From: Selenomonas sp. oral taxon 920
GTDB lineage: Bacteria > Bacillota > Negativicutes > Selenomonadales > Selenomonadaceae
DNA: 64,000 nucleotides
Assembly: GCF_001717585.1 (NCBI RefSeq)
Contig: NZ_CP017042.1
Coordinates: 1,263,001 to 1,327,000 of the forward strand
Direction: 5' to 3'
The notes under the pieces are model-generated. The model was given only the letters and a program-made list of their open reading frames with translations. It was not told the DNA's origin and made no database searches. Positions 49,901 to 57,066 of the stretch are shown in pieces. How positions within the stretch are numbered: position 1 is the first letter of the stretch; the number at the start of each line of letters is the position of its first letter. The translations under genes and the position numbers were made by a program.

Positions 49901-50806
49901 AATGATTTCTTAATGAGCTATAATACATATCTTCGTGAGCAAATTGATTGGAATGTAACTCAGGATGCAATTGGATATTTTGATGCTAGCGGTAATTATG
50001 TATTTAAACGATCCTACAACCAATGGATTCAAGCATATCGTCCACAGAAGTTTTGGGGCATTGACCTCAAAACAGAGGATGGGTTTACTAGAACCAAAAT
50101 TATTGATGATAAAAATCCTAATCACACGGAAGAGCGAATACACTGGGGAGGGTGGCAACATAATCCACGGATCGCAGAGAACCCAAAGGAAGAGAGAGAA
50201 GGAGAGCGCGCAGATGAAGGTAATACAGCGGCGACAATTCGAAAGAGTGATGTAAATAAAAAAGATAGTAAGGGAAGTGTTCTACAAGATGGGCAACCGT
50301 CTGATAAGCTAGAAAGTCACAGTCACACATCTCCGCTTGAAGAGCAGAAAGGGACAAATGAAAACCACGAGTTTAAGGGAAATTTTGATCCAGTAAAAGA
50401 AACAGTGCAAAATGCACTGACGAATAAAGAAGGAATCCTTTATGGTGGGATTGTAGATTCTGATAAAACAGGGATGCTTTCGAAGAATGCACGAATAGGC
50501 CTTAAGATATTTGGCAGTGCTGGTGGCATTTCAGGTACAATATTATCTGGGATGGACTTCGTTAAGGACTATCATGAGTATAGTGGGAGAGATTTGGTAA
50601 AAGTATGGGGGACTGATGCTTTTGCTCTTGCTATTGGATTTGGCGGAAGTGCTATTGGTGGCACCTTATTAGGACTGCCCGGAGCCTATGTAGGAGGGGT
50701 TTTAGGTGGTGTCGGCGGAGCATATGTTAAGAGTTGGCTACGAGAAGGTATAAAAAAGGATAAAGAAAAGGCGGCAGCAGCATATAAGGATAGTGAAAGG
50801 AGGTAA
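43925..50806 (+). CDS. cdiA: CdiA/filamentous haemagglutinin-like contact-dependent toxin
   Basis: 2293-residue TpsA exoprotein. Signal peptide at residues 1-29 (CWMTLGIFSLQPALTFAA); the TPS secretion domain follows with the NPNGI motif (VVIANPNGIYADGAGFLNTS). The middle to about residue 1550 is haemagglutinin beta-helix repeats (for example GQNVNIAAKRDATFTA). A pretoxin region at about 1785-1910 has RDTANSLNKLGRIFDKAKIE, a Gly/Ala-rich helix pair (IGGIMSAITGAGFASG) and ends SGTKWN (1905-1910); it replaces the enterobacterial VENN junction. The last ~383 residues are the variable toxin tail: an entry-like domain, a charged linker and a hydrophobic Gly-zipper end (GGTLLGLPGAYVGGVLGGVG). Base composition turns AT-rich right after SGTKWN, a sign of module exchange. 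Proposed action: delivery to neighbouring cells and membrane damage. Confidence 0.88.
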   Translation: MRKKDLVRKITCWMTLGIFSLQPALTFAADIVADASAPEAQRPYVTETANGIPLVQIARPDGSDVSVNRYDAFSVPERGAILNNAFLFSNTQLAGYIEGNPNLSGGPARIIVNEVMSDRPSELRGFLEVAGTKADVVIANPNGIYADGAGFLNTSRAILASGRTERDAAGGYAGLRIEDGRAYITGKGLDARGADSAEIYARAVEVNAGLWANHAKIVTGQNSIAKDGSISPIPSETTSTAPQYAIDLAEIGGMYANRITMIGTEKGLGVNLTGQLSATHAVSLDVSGNLKTTGSLYSDGDVAVRADEIVNTNLIYGGKNTSIRAKELTNKSGGRIYGDTVTINAERVTNETDAALEARLAREAQILSQYAPRIEAAHRNLTPPSSGGIFGRRADLSKQLNSYQERIREAEAAYDAQQHVVDALRAELDAKPSGVIAAHRQLDVSANTIQNTGNALLYSGGDIALTAGETLKNSGARIEAQGSIVITAPHIENENVAFAAKRSITNVTMNPTKIRIDEPGHMERGKAFPEWEFRDIDSGYGAYHSHIAQKPIYEHAAYEEIKPLSPAEIAAGEEQIPAELIGTYAPNYDYDDPIFKELGVASMSTPRPPHGDPARAAWDAQYRIVLDTLNTKIDAYNREAEEYNRTTAQAAGQKINLLTFIESAHIHSTENVTSSLPAAIRAGNSITLHGDTENTDSTISAGETLHIDGALTENAHQQQEQTVTLGTTQGSYTERRSWIHKGKVRKFHSKVYMTPEVVRTNPTPIGVHVIEENAAAESISEKQRQRIAETLSPFGLVSVPQTAGTGTGGTEHLSLSALYRVHPESTATYLVETDPAFTNRKKFLSSDYMYRLLKWDPDKIPKRIGDGFYEQQLLADQILRQTGKRHLEGYTDDETAFRALMDAGITYAKEMNLSPGIALSKEQVAALTSDMIWLEEREVYVNGKKERAVYPVLYTKNTNGLRLTAGGSLISAKNIAIETKDALKNAGTLYGENILAHAGDIENTGLIRGLKIGLKSERDIRVQGSVIGDKAVVLEAKNNIDVSSTTERLAHQDVLNTTAGIAVKGDEGVLVVSAGKNAALAGATLAALGKNGSVLLSAGENISLDTKKLQSEKDMTADAANYLRTKRGTELGTEIRADGNISIAAGNDLTARAADIASKNGTTSLSAGNDISLTAGREISEDHYGIRYKESGLLSTKTTTIRIDTESDIARTTNITGQNVNIAAKRDATFTAANIASDSDVNIAAGRNFSAVSAENYSHTENYKEVKKSGIFGSGGGLGFTIGTQQTKTTRDSDAITQQGTNIAALGGNVSISAGEKAHISSSNILADKDATITAKETSIDGKYNIYRESITQESKTTGLTVSFSHGLLDLGQSLYAPISRIGEVQDDRLKAAYAYQTGRMIHDAFKKNPLTNATFSLNVSFGTSKSYSRMENTTHEYAGSRIASGGNTNVTAGERDLTVTGSAITGRDVSLTAKGNVRLEAGENTNITSTENKFSSASVGASFTPQGLSNISVNASKGNGNSKETLTAYSPTLVVAENNLSLTSGKDMDILGSRAQGDKITAKVGGNLNIETLQEKETYEEQNSSMGFGISWGVKKKDKATSTKSTGQTQNPPPTNATKSTPKPNGTQVTSPTGRKFFAPTIGASWNKGNIDSHYRSAREQAGFYAGSGGFDIYVEKNTDLKGGVIASNATPDKNHLSTGTLSFSDLKNEADYSAKSIGASYHKYGNYDDMTKDEQDKVYNTKGLAPVLPMPVVGSADSTTKSAVAPATIDIRENPTQDISALSRDTANSLNKLGRIFDKAKIEEQQELAAVFGEEAFRLAHNLKDDGSGRKIAIHFAIGGIMSAITGAGFASGAIGAGLNEALIKNLKGLDPGTAQIVSAIVGAAAAKAVGGTAGAGASAAASGTKWNYFLIEHPESFAFDKLAQKTLKRKDGKELSEDEVLKLLQGVSDIFAEHEPVLSDAWNGQSENIKNYKYVVQYLMNQGITGESANDFLMSYNTYLREQIDWNVTQDAIGYFDASGNYVFKRSYNQWIQAYRPQKFWGIDLKTEDGFTRTKIIDDKNPNHTEERIHWGGWQHNPRIAENPKEEREGERADEGNTAATIRKSDVNKKDSKGSVLQDGQPSDKLESHSHTSPLEEQKGTNENHEFKGNFDPVKETVQNALTNKEGILYGGIVDSDKTGMLSKNARIGLKIFGSAGGISGTILSGMDFVKDYHEYSGRDLVKVWGTDAFALAIGFGGSAIGGTLLGLPGAYVGGVLGGVGGAYVKSWLREGIKKDKEKAAAAYKDSERR
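49436..49654 (+). repeat. Pretoxin-region repeat, copy 1 (inside cdiA)
   Basis: Encodes the stretch from AIGGIMSAITGAG to SGTKWN. It is homologous, roughly three quarters identical by eye, to 51248-51475, with a small length difference in the KNLKGLDPG region. Such repeats can drive homologous exchange of toxin tails. Confidence 0.85.
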
Positions 50807-50812
50807 CGGTGA

Positions 50813-51235
50813 GTGTGGAGCCTTATCTTATTAGTTATATTAGGTGTTGCAGTAATCTTTAGAACAATGTACTATTATAAAAGGAAGGAAATAAGTCTAC
50901 AAGGCTTGCAATCTATAGTTGGGATCTTTTGTTTAATAGTATTAGGAACTGGACCCTGCGTTGTAGATCATTTTTTCTTAAAGACAAGGATATTTTTGGA
51001 AACAGATGTGGGATTTGGTGTTCAGATTTTCTATATAGGAGCAACTTTGTTCATTGGCTCATATTTTACTTATAGATATACTCAATATTTGAACAAAACA
51101 GATCCCGAAGTTTTGCTAAAAGCGGATAAAAAGAATCTCCGAGTTAAGTTTGCATTTGAACGTGTTGCTTGGTTGTGGGTAGTGGGAGCTTTATTCATGA
51201 TTGGTGGAATAACTATAATTTTATATTATTTGTAA
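50813..51235 (+). CDS. CdiI-type immunity protein 1 (four-helix membrane protein)
   Basis: 140 residues with four hydrophobic helices: about 2-20 (LILLVILGVAVIF), 32-53 (VGIFCLIVLGTGPCVV), 67-88 (VQIFYIGATLFIGSYF) and 117-139 (WVVGALFMIGGITIILYYL). It starts at a GTG 6 bp after the cdiA stop, with AGGAGG in the last cdiA codons. Position directly after the toxin and membrane topology match immunity to a membrane-active toxin, as for pore-forming colicins. No family name is recognised. AT-rich like the toxin tail. Confidence 0.75.
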   Translation: MWSLILLVILGVAVIFRTMYYYKRKEISLQGLQSIVGIFCLIVLGTGPCVVDHFFLKTRIFLETDVGFGVQIFYIGATLFIGSYFTYRYTQYLNKTDPEVLLKADKKNLRVKFAFERVAWLWVVGALFMIGGITIILYYL

Positions 51236-52399
51236 ATCCTTGTCCACGCGGCTATCGGCGGCATCATGAGCAGCATCACGGGGGCGGGCTTCACATCGGG
51301 CGCCGCGGGTGCGGGACTCAACGAAGCCGTGATTAAAGAAATTGACAAGATTGCCAAGCATGATCCCGGCATGGCACAAATCGTGAGTGCTATCGTCGGT
51401 GCGGCCGCGGCAAAGGCCGTTGGTGGAAATGCCGGTGCAGGTGCCGCAGCAGCCGCAAGCGGGACGAAGTGGAACTTCTTTTTTATGGAGTATCCAAATT
51501 TTCATGGAGTTGGAGCACTCGCCCAGCATATACTCATAAGGGAGGATGGAAAAGAATTTTCCCCTGAAGAAGTATTGTCACTTGTCCAAGGAATGAATAA
51601 CGTCTTTTCTGAAGCAGAGCCTGAACGCGCAAATGCTCAGAATATGCAATCTGAAAATATCAATAACTATCCAAAAGCAATAAGCTACCTCATGAGTTCG
51701 GGGGTTACAAAAGAGAGTGCAATCCATTTTTTCAAAGAGTATAACACCCTGCTACGCAAACAAAACTGGAATGTATATTCAATCATTACAGATGATGTTC
51801 ATGTCAGCGTGGATGAACGCACAAAAAAACCAATAGAAGATATACAAATCCCAAGACCAAAACTTAGCAAGGAAACGCTAATAGAGCCCTATCCTCCTGA
51901 TGTATTTAATGGAGAAAATCTTGTTTTACCAAATACACCTTTAACGACACATGAGAAAAAAACCTCTCCAGGTGCTATCACCACCCCGAGGCAAGAGAAC
52001 CATGGAGGTGAAGCTAACGACCAGAGCAAAGTAGCTTTAGGGAAAACTGTTGCAATTGAGACATTCAAGGCAGATGCAGATATTCCTGTAACTTTATACA
52101 ATAAATACCATGACAATCCGGTCAAAGCGTTAAAGATAGGGATTTTTGCTCCTTTGGGATTTGGCTACGATATGTACCAAGATTACGGTAAATATAGTGG
52201 CACTGACCTTGCGAAGGTAACATTAATCAATAGTGGAGCATTTGCCTTTAGTAGCGTTGCAGATGCCTGGTTGATAGGATCAGCAGGAATGTCCGTTGAA
52301 GCAACAATTGTGACTAACACCATTATTGTTGAAACAGCAGATAAATTGAAAAAGATTTGGGCAAGAAGTGATGAAGAAAAAAGGCGAGAACTCCCATGA
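51236..52399 (+). pseudogene. Orphan CdiA C-terminal module 2 (displaced toxin tail)
   Basis: An open frame runs from directly after the immunity-1 stop to 52399, encoding a cdiA tail with no signal, TPS domain or ribosome site; the first ATG is at 51266. It opens AAIGGIMSSITGAGFTSGAA, reaches SGTKWN at 51458-51475, then has an entry-like domain related to that of CdiA (MQSENINNY versus GQSENIKNY; YNTLLRKQNWNV versus YNTYLREQIDWNV). The C-terminal ~120 residues are hydrophobic (PVKALKIGIFAPLGFGYDMY, DYGKYSGTDLAKV). This is a typical orphan cdiA-CT: probably silent until recombination joins it to the full-length gene. Confidence 0.8.
51248..51475 (+). repeat. Pretoxin-region repeat, copy 2 (orphan module)
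   Basis: Second copy of the region at 49436-49654, ending in the same GGGACGAAGTGGAAC junction bases. GC-rich like the cdiA body, while the following toxin sequence is AT-rich. Confidence 0.85.
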
Positions 52400-52824
52400 A
52401 ATATGCTATTTATCTTTATTTTCTTTGGGCAGCTGGGAAAATGGCATATTTCTATTACTATAAGAAATTTGAAAGAAAATACAGCTATCGGAAATGGTAT
52501 GTATTCAGCCATGGGGGTTCCTGCCTCATGCTTGCTGTTGCATGCTTCTGTGCAGCACTGTCCTTCGATGCTTGGACCGAAGGGATAGAGCGTACGAAAT
52601 ACTTTTGGATGGGACCCAGTCTATTTACCTTTGCATTGGGAGCATTTTTCTTCTTTGAATCAAAAATTGCTTTAGAAGAAGAAAAGCTTCGTCGTGGAGA
52701 ACAACCCTTGGAAGCGCTGCATTATTATCGAGATAGATACTGGATACGGTTTAGGACTATATTGGCTTTGTTGAGTGCTATTTTGATGGGTGGAGGTGTG
52801 TTCTTTACGTTAGGTATCTCATAA
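52396..52824 (+). CDS. CdiI-type immunity protein 2 (four-helix membrane protein)
   Basis: 142 residues, starting ATG in a 4-bp overlap with the orphan module stop (ATGA). Four hydrophobic helices: about 4-22 (AIYLYFLWAAGKMAYFYYY), 38-60 (GSCLMLAVACFCAALSF), 68-88 (FWMGPSLFTFALGAFFFF) and 119-141 (ILALLSAILMGGGVFFTLGI). Length, helix number and a charged loop between helices 3 and 4 match immunity protein 1, although residue identity is low. Probably protects against the module 2 toxin. Confidence 0.7.
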   Translation: MKYAIYLYFLWAAGKMAYFYYYKKFERKYSYRKWYVFSHGGSCLMLAVACFCAALSFDAWTEGIERTKYFWMGPSLFTFALGAFFFFESKIALEEEKLRRGEQPLEALHYYRDRYWIRFRTILALLSAILMGGGVFFTLGIS

Positions 52825-52837
52825 TCAATCAATAACA

Positions 52838-53266
52838 GTGACTCCGCCAGATCATGAGCACTTCCCCTTTGATCTCTCTCCCAATATTCTGGATCTTAAA
52901 TACAAGCCCTATACCAATCCCTTGTTCGACTTTAAGGAGCAATGGAGTAGCCAAGATTTCTCTGATGGTAACAGGTTCTTTTCGAAAGGAGTTGAAAAAG
53001 AGAAAGCAGATAAAGCCTATCCTCCTGCCAATGAGCATTCATCTACCAACAATCCTAAAGATTTCGAGAGAACCGGCAAGCCAAATTCATCTATAGACCG
53101 TGTAGATGAAAAAGGCCGAATCATCACAAGGCATTGGTATGATGGAAATGGTCGTGCAAAAAAAGATGTAGATTTTACAGATCATGGAAATCCTAAAACA
53201 CATCCCGAAGCTCCTCATGAACACACATGGGAATGGGATAAAAATGGTAATGCGAGCAGAAAATAG
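52838..53266 (+). pseudogene. Orphan toxin fragment 3 (His-rich C-terminal domain)
   Basis: About 142 codons from a GTG with no ribosome site; the frame is open only from 52814, so this is a tail without pretoxin or entry domain. The last 60 residues read like a polymorphic-toxin end: IITRHWYDGNGRAKKDVDFT, DHGNPKTHP and PHEHTWEWDKNG, a His-rich motif that suggests a soluble enzyme (possibly an RNase or nuclease) rather than a membrane toxin; the family is not named here. Likely the remnant of an older toxin module. Confidence 0.65.
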
Positions 53267-53703
53267 GTGAGAACTTTGAATCATATAAAAAAATAAGTTT
53301 CATCATTCCAAATGAATGGGGACAATATTTATATCGTATACTTTCCCCCATAAAGGATATCGTCGATGGTACATGGGAGGTTTATGGTACATGGGAAGTT
53401 GTTGATCTTCAGGCATGGAAAAATATAAACGGTGAAATGGTTGATTTATTTGATTCCGATTATTTTTCAAACCAAGATTTTTTCTCATTGCTCGAGTCAT
53501 GTATGTATTATATAGTATCAGGTATATTCAGCTTAAAATCTTCCATCGAAAACAAAAAGGATAATCTGAATACACCTTATTTAGAAGTCATTGTAACAGA
53601 TAGTGTATATGTAGATATTTCTTCTGTTGATGACAAGATAATATCTGCCTTGTATACGAATGCAGTAAACCAAGGATTTGAAAATATTGAAATGGATGGA
53701 TAA
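53267..53703 (+). pseudogene. DUF2691-like immunity protein 3, 5' end frame-shifted
   Basis: The reading frame ending at 53703 encodes ISFIIPNEWGQYLYRILSPI, later CMYYIVSGIFSLKS and VTDSVYVDISSVDD, then LYTNAVNQGFENIE, which resembles the DUF2691 family. That frame has no ATG/GTG/TTG until 53437; the natural start, GTG at 53267 (MRTLNHIKK), lies in the next frame and reaches TAA just after an A7 run. A one-base slip on that run joins the two. So either the gene is broken by an indel or a -1 shift on A-AAA-AAA is used. Expected role: immunity to toxin fragment 3. Confidence 0.65.
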
Positions 53704-53819
53704 TTCCATCATCCTTGAAGATTAATTTTTACCGTCCCTTACTCTGTTATTCCCTATCAAAATATAGCAAAGGGAAATCTTAAGGCGGTTTCTCCCTGTT
53801 CCACATGAGGTGACTCCAC

Positions 53820-55490
53820 TTGAAAACACTCAAACGCCCCTCTTTACTACTCCTCATCCCCCTCCTCTCCTTCTCTGCTCCTCCTGCTATCGCTGCCCCT
53901 GCACAGCAGGAACAGCTCGATCAGTCGCGAGCGCAGGAGGCGGAGCGGCAGGAGCGACTCGGTGAGGAGCGCGTGGAGACGATTGTCGCCCCTCCCTCGT
54001 CTGCTGATCTTCCCGCAGATGAGAGCGTTCGATTCCACATCTCTCATATCAGGATTGAGAACCAAGTGGAGCGATTCCGCTTCCTCGAACGCATCGCTCG
54101 CCCTTACAAGAATAAGAAGCTGTCTCTCAGCGACATCAACAAGCTCATCAATGCGATGAATCAATCCCTCATGGCTCGTGGGTTCTCCACGAGCCGTATT
54201 GTCGTGCCGGAACAGAATCTCTCATCTGGAGAACTTCGTCTCGTTCTGCAGATCGGCTATATTGGCACTGTTCGTTTCGCAGAGGGAAGTGATAATCTCT
54301 ACTGGAAGAATCTCTTTCCCTTCCACGAGGGAGATATCCTCAACGTACGTGACATCGAGCAGGGTATCGAACAGGCAAAGCGCCTTCCCTCTCAGGATAT
54401 CTCTGTTCAGCTCCTCCCCTCGGAGCAGCCACAACGGACGGATGTGGTGCTCACGGTAAAACGTGGGAAGAATTTCTACGGTACAATCTCGGTGGATGAT
54501 TCAGGTCTTGAAGATACGGGAAAGCTCCAATGGTATACCTCCATTGGTATCGATCAGCCCTTTCACAAGAACGATATGCTCCGCATCGGTATGAATCTCG
54601 ACGGCGCACAGGATGGATACGAAAAAGGAACGCGCGGATACAATATCAGCTACACCTATCCCTATGGACGGCATACATTTTCGTTTTCCTATCAGCGTTC
54701 AAAATATCATCAGACGGTAGAGAGTATTCCCTATAATTTCATCAGTGCAGGAGATTCCAATATTTCTACACTGTCATGGGACTATGTACTTCATCGCTCG
54801 GCTGCGATGAAGACAAGCATGGACATTCGTCTGCGGAAACGGAACTCACACAGCTTCCTCAACGATGTCGAGCTTCCCATTCAAGCAATGCATCAGACTT
54901 CGATGGAGGTCGGCTTTGCCGAGCGGCTTTATCTGCAGCACAATACGCTTTATTTCCGCCTGGCACACCGTTTTGGTCTCGGATGGTTGGAGGCACAGAA
55001 AGAGAAGCCCTATGATGACGCGCCTAAGACGCTCTATCGGATGTGGCTGCTCGATGTGGACTTCGTGCATCCGTTTGAGCTTGGTCATCATCCCGCAACA
55101 TTTACGACATCCTTTCACGGACAATGGACGATGGATGATATGCGGCTCTACGGTGTGGATATGATCAGCATGGGCAATCGCTATACGGTGCGCGGCTTCG
55201 ACGGCGAAGTGACATTGATGGGAACAAACGGCTGGTATCTCCGAAATGAGCTTTCGACACGGTTCCCGAAACAAAAGGCAGAACTCTACCTCGGGCTTGA
55301 TGTCGGTGCGGTCTATGGGTACGGCACGGAGGTCTACAACGGACACGTGATTGCGGGCACAGTGCTCGGGCTGCGCGGCGCAATGGATACGCTCTCCTAT
55401 GACGTATTCGCCGCCGCGCCCATACAAAAACCCGAGGGATTCCGTACACCGGATGTGACGTATGGATTCTCCCTCGGGATGAAGTTCTAG
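53820..55490 (+). CDS. cdiB: CdiB/FhaC-type two-partner secretion outer-membrane transporter
   Basis: Omp85-superfamily TpsB barrel that exports CdiA. 556 residues from a TTG with GAGGTG 8 bp upstream. Signal peptide at 1-26 (LLLIPLLSFSAPPAIA), a charged N-terminal helix region, POTRA domains (about 70-220, with the RGFSTSRIVVPEQNLSSGEL signature), then a 16-strand-type barrel with YTVRGFDGE (conserved VRGF tip of loop 6) and a terminal Phe (SLGMKF). Located after the toxin/immunity modules, as in Burkholderia-type loci, not before cdiA as in E. coli. Confidence 0.92.
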   Translation: MKTLKRPSLLLLIPLLSFSAPPAIAAPAQQEQLDQSRAQEAERQERLGEERVETIVAPPSSADLPADESVRFHISHIRIENQVERFRFLERIARPYKNKKLSLSDINKLINAMNQSLMARGFSTSRIVVPEQNLSSGELRLVLQIGYIGTVRFAEGSDNLYWKNLFPFHEGDILNVRDIEQGIEQAKRLPSQDISVQLLPSEQPQRTDVVLTVKRGKNFYGTISVDDSGLEDTGKLQWYTSIGIDQPFHKNDMLRIGMNLDGAQDGYEKGTRGYNISYTYPYGRHTFSFSYQRSKYHQTVESIPYNFISAGDSNISTLSWDYVLHRSAAMKTSMDIRLRKRNSHSFLNDVELPIQAMHQTSMEVGFAERLYLQHNTLYFRLAHRFGLGWLEAQKEKPYDDAPKTLYRMWLLDVDFVHPFELGHHPATFTTSFHGQWTMDDMRLYGVDMISMGNRYTVRGFDGEVTLMGTNGWYLRNELSTRFPKQKAELYLGLDVGAVYGYGTEVYNGHVIAGTVLGLRGAMDTLSYDVFAAAPIQKPEGFRTPDVTYGFSLGMKF

Positions 55491-55494
55491 CGTT

Positions 55495-57066
55495 TCATCC
55501 ATCAACACCAATCTCAATCCCACCCTTGAAAACAACAACCACCTGCCCGTCCTCCTTGACCACGATGTAATTGAGCAGTCCGCCCCATAACGCCTCATCG
55601 AACTCAACCTGATCTCCGTTGATACCATATACCACTTGAATCATGGTCTCCAAGATATTTCTCTTGCTCTCCCTCTCGGCAAGTTGCTCGTCCAACTTCT
55701 CCAAAGCCCCCTGCTTGTCCAGATAGCGTGCGCGAATCTCATTTTCCTGTTTCAGATACACCGTCTGATCCTGTGCTACCCGTGCATTCTCTCGAATCAG
55801 CGTTTCAAGGCGTTCTGCCAAAACAACAATCTCCTGCTCTACGCTATCGCGTTCCTCCATCAGCTCCTCTGTCTGGCAAACGTCGTCAATCAGAGATCGC
55901 AGTTCTGCAATCACGTTCTCTTTGACCTCCACCAAAGAGTTCAGAGCCTTGACGAAAATTCGTTTGATCTCCTCCTCCGTCAGATGCCTTGTGCTGCAGG
56001 GCTTTCCCTTCTGGGCATATTTCTTGTTGCAGCGATAGATCACCCTGCGGTACTTGTCCGTCGAGTGCCACACCTTCGCCCCGTACCAACCGCCGCAGCA
56101 TCCGCATTTGATTTTGTTCGCGAAGATGCTCACGCCGCTGTGCTTGCCGTTCTGTTCTCTACGCTTTATCTCGGATTGCACAAAGTCGAACAAGTCCGGC
56201 GGGATAATCGCCTCGTGGTGCTCCTCCACATAATACTGCGGAATCTCGCCCGTGTTCTTCCGTCGCGTCTTATCGAGGAAGTCTGCCGTATACTCTTTCT
56301 GGATCAGCGCATCCCCACGATACTTCTCGTTGGTAAGGATGGAGCGCACCGTGGAAATGTACCATCTATCTTTTCCAGACGGAGATTTGATGCCGCGCTT
56401 CTCCAGTTCCTTCGTAATGGCATAAAAGGATCGCCCGCCAAGGAAGAGTTTGTAGATGAGCCTTACGATTTTCGCCTGTTCCTCGTTGATTTTGAAGTCC
56501 TTGTCATAGCCGAGGAATGCGCTGTATCCCACACTGGTTTTTCCCTCGGCGAACTGCTTCCGCTTGCCCCATGTGGTGTTCTCCGAGATACTGCGGCTCT
56601 CCTCCTGAGCCAGCGAGCTCATAATCGTGATGAGGAGTTCTCCGCGTGTGTCGAACGTCCAGATGTTCTCTTTTTCAAAGTAAATCTCTACACCATGTTC
56701 CTTGAGTTTTCGGACGTTTTGAAGAGAATCCACCGTGTTTCTCGCGAAGCGGCTGACGGACTTTGTGATGATAAGGTCAATCTTACCCGCAAGGGCATCC
56801 TCGATCATCTGGTTGAATCCATCGCGTTTTTTGGTGTTCGTTCCGCTTATCCCCTCGTCCGAATACATGCCGACGAAATCCCAGTCTGCACGGCTCTCGA
56901 TGTAGTTCTTGTAATGCGCCATCTGCATTTCATAACTGGAAGCCTGTTCTTCATGATCGGTCGAAACTCTGGCATATCCTGCCGTCCTGCGCCGTCTTGG
57001 TTCTGCCGTAACCTCAGAACGAAAGATTTTAGGGCTTGCAGGGATTACCCGCACTGTCTTTGCCAT
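55495..57066 (-). CDS. Large serine recombinase 1
   Basis: 523 residues. Resolvase domain with catalytic Ser in YARVSTD (about residue 34) and KSVSRFARNTVDSLQNVRKL; a recombinase domain (GYDKDFKINEEQAKIVRLIY); a zinc ribbon (CGCCGGWYGAK ... CNKKYAQKGKPC); then a long coiled-coil arm with LMEERDSVEQEIVVLAERLE. It resembles integrases of phages and integrative elements. Its stop is 4 bp from the convergent cdiB stop, marking the end of the mobile element. It starts inside the end of recombinase 2 (22-bp overlap). Confidence 0.92.
   Translation of the reverse strand: MAKTVRVIPASPKIFRSEVTAEPRRRRTAGYARVSTDHEEQASSYEMQMAHYKNYIESRADWDFVGMYSDEGISGTNTKKRDGFNQMIEDALAGKIDLIITKSVSRFARNTVDSLQNVRKLKEHGVEIYFEKENIWTFDTRGELLITIMSSLAQEESRSISENTTWGKRKQFAEGKTSVGYSAFLGYDKDFKINEEQAKIVRLIYKLFLGGRSFYAITKELEKRGIKSPSGKDRWYISTVRSILTNEKYRGDALIQKEYTADFLDKTRRKNTGEIPQYYVEEHHEAIIPPDLFDFVQSEIKRREQNGKHSGVSIFANKIKCGCCGGWYGAKVWHSTDKYRRVIYRCNKKYAQKGKPCSTRHLTEEEIKRIFVKALNSLVEVKENVIAELRSLIDDVCQTEELMEERDSVEQEIVVLAERLETLIRENARVAQDQTVYLKQENEIRARYLDKQGALEKLDEQLAERESKRNILETMIQVVYGINGDQVEFDEALWGGLLNYIVVKEDGQVVVVFKGGIEIGVDG

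Noticed and set aside
51266-52399. Module 2 as an independently translated gene from ATG 51266
   Set aside because: No ribosome site, promoter or signal peptide, and the homology to cdiA starts upstream of that ATG; better read as a displaced cdiA tail.
55491-55494. Attachment site in the gap between cdiB and recombinase 1
   Set aside because: Only 4 bp lie between the stops and the other element end is outside the window, so the core site cannot be placed.
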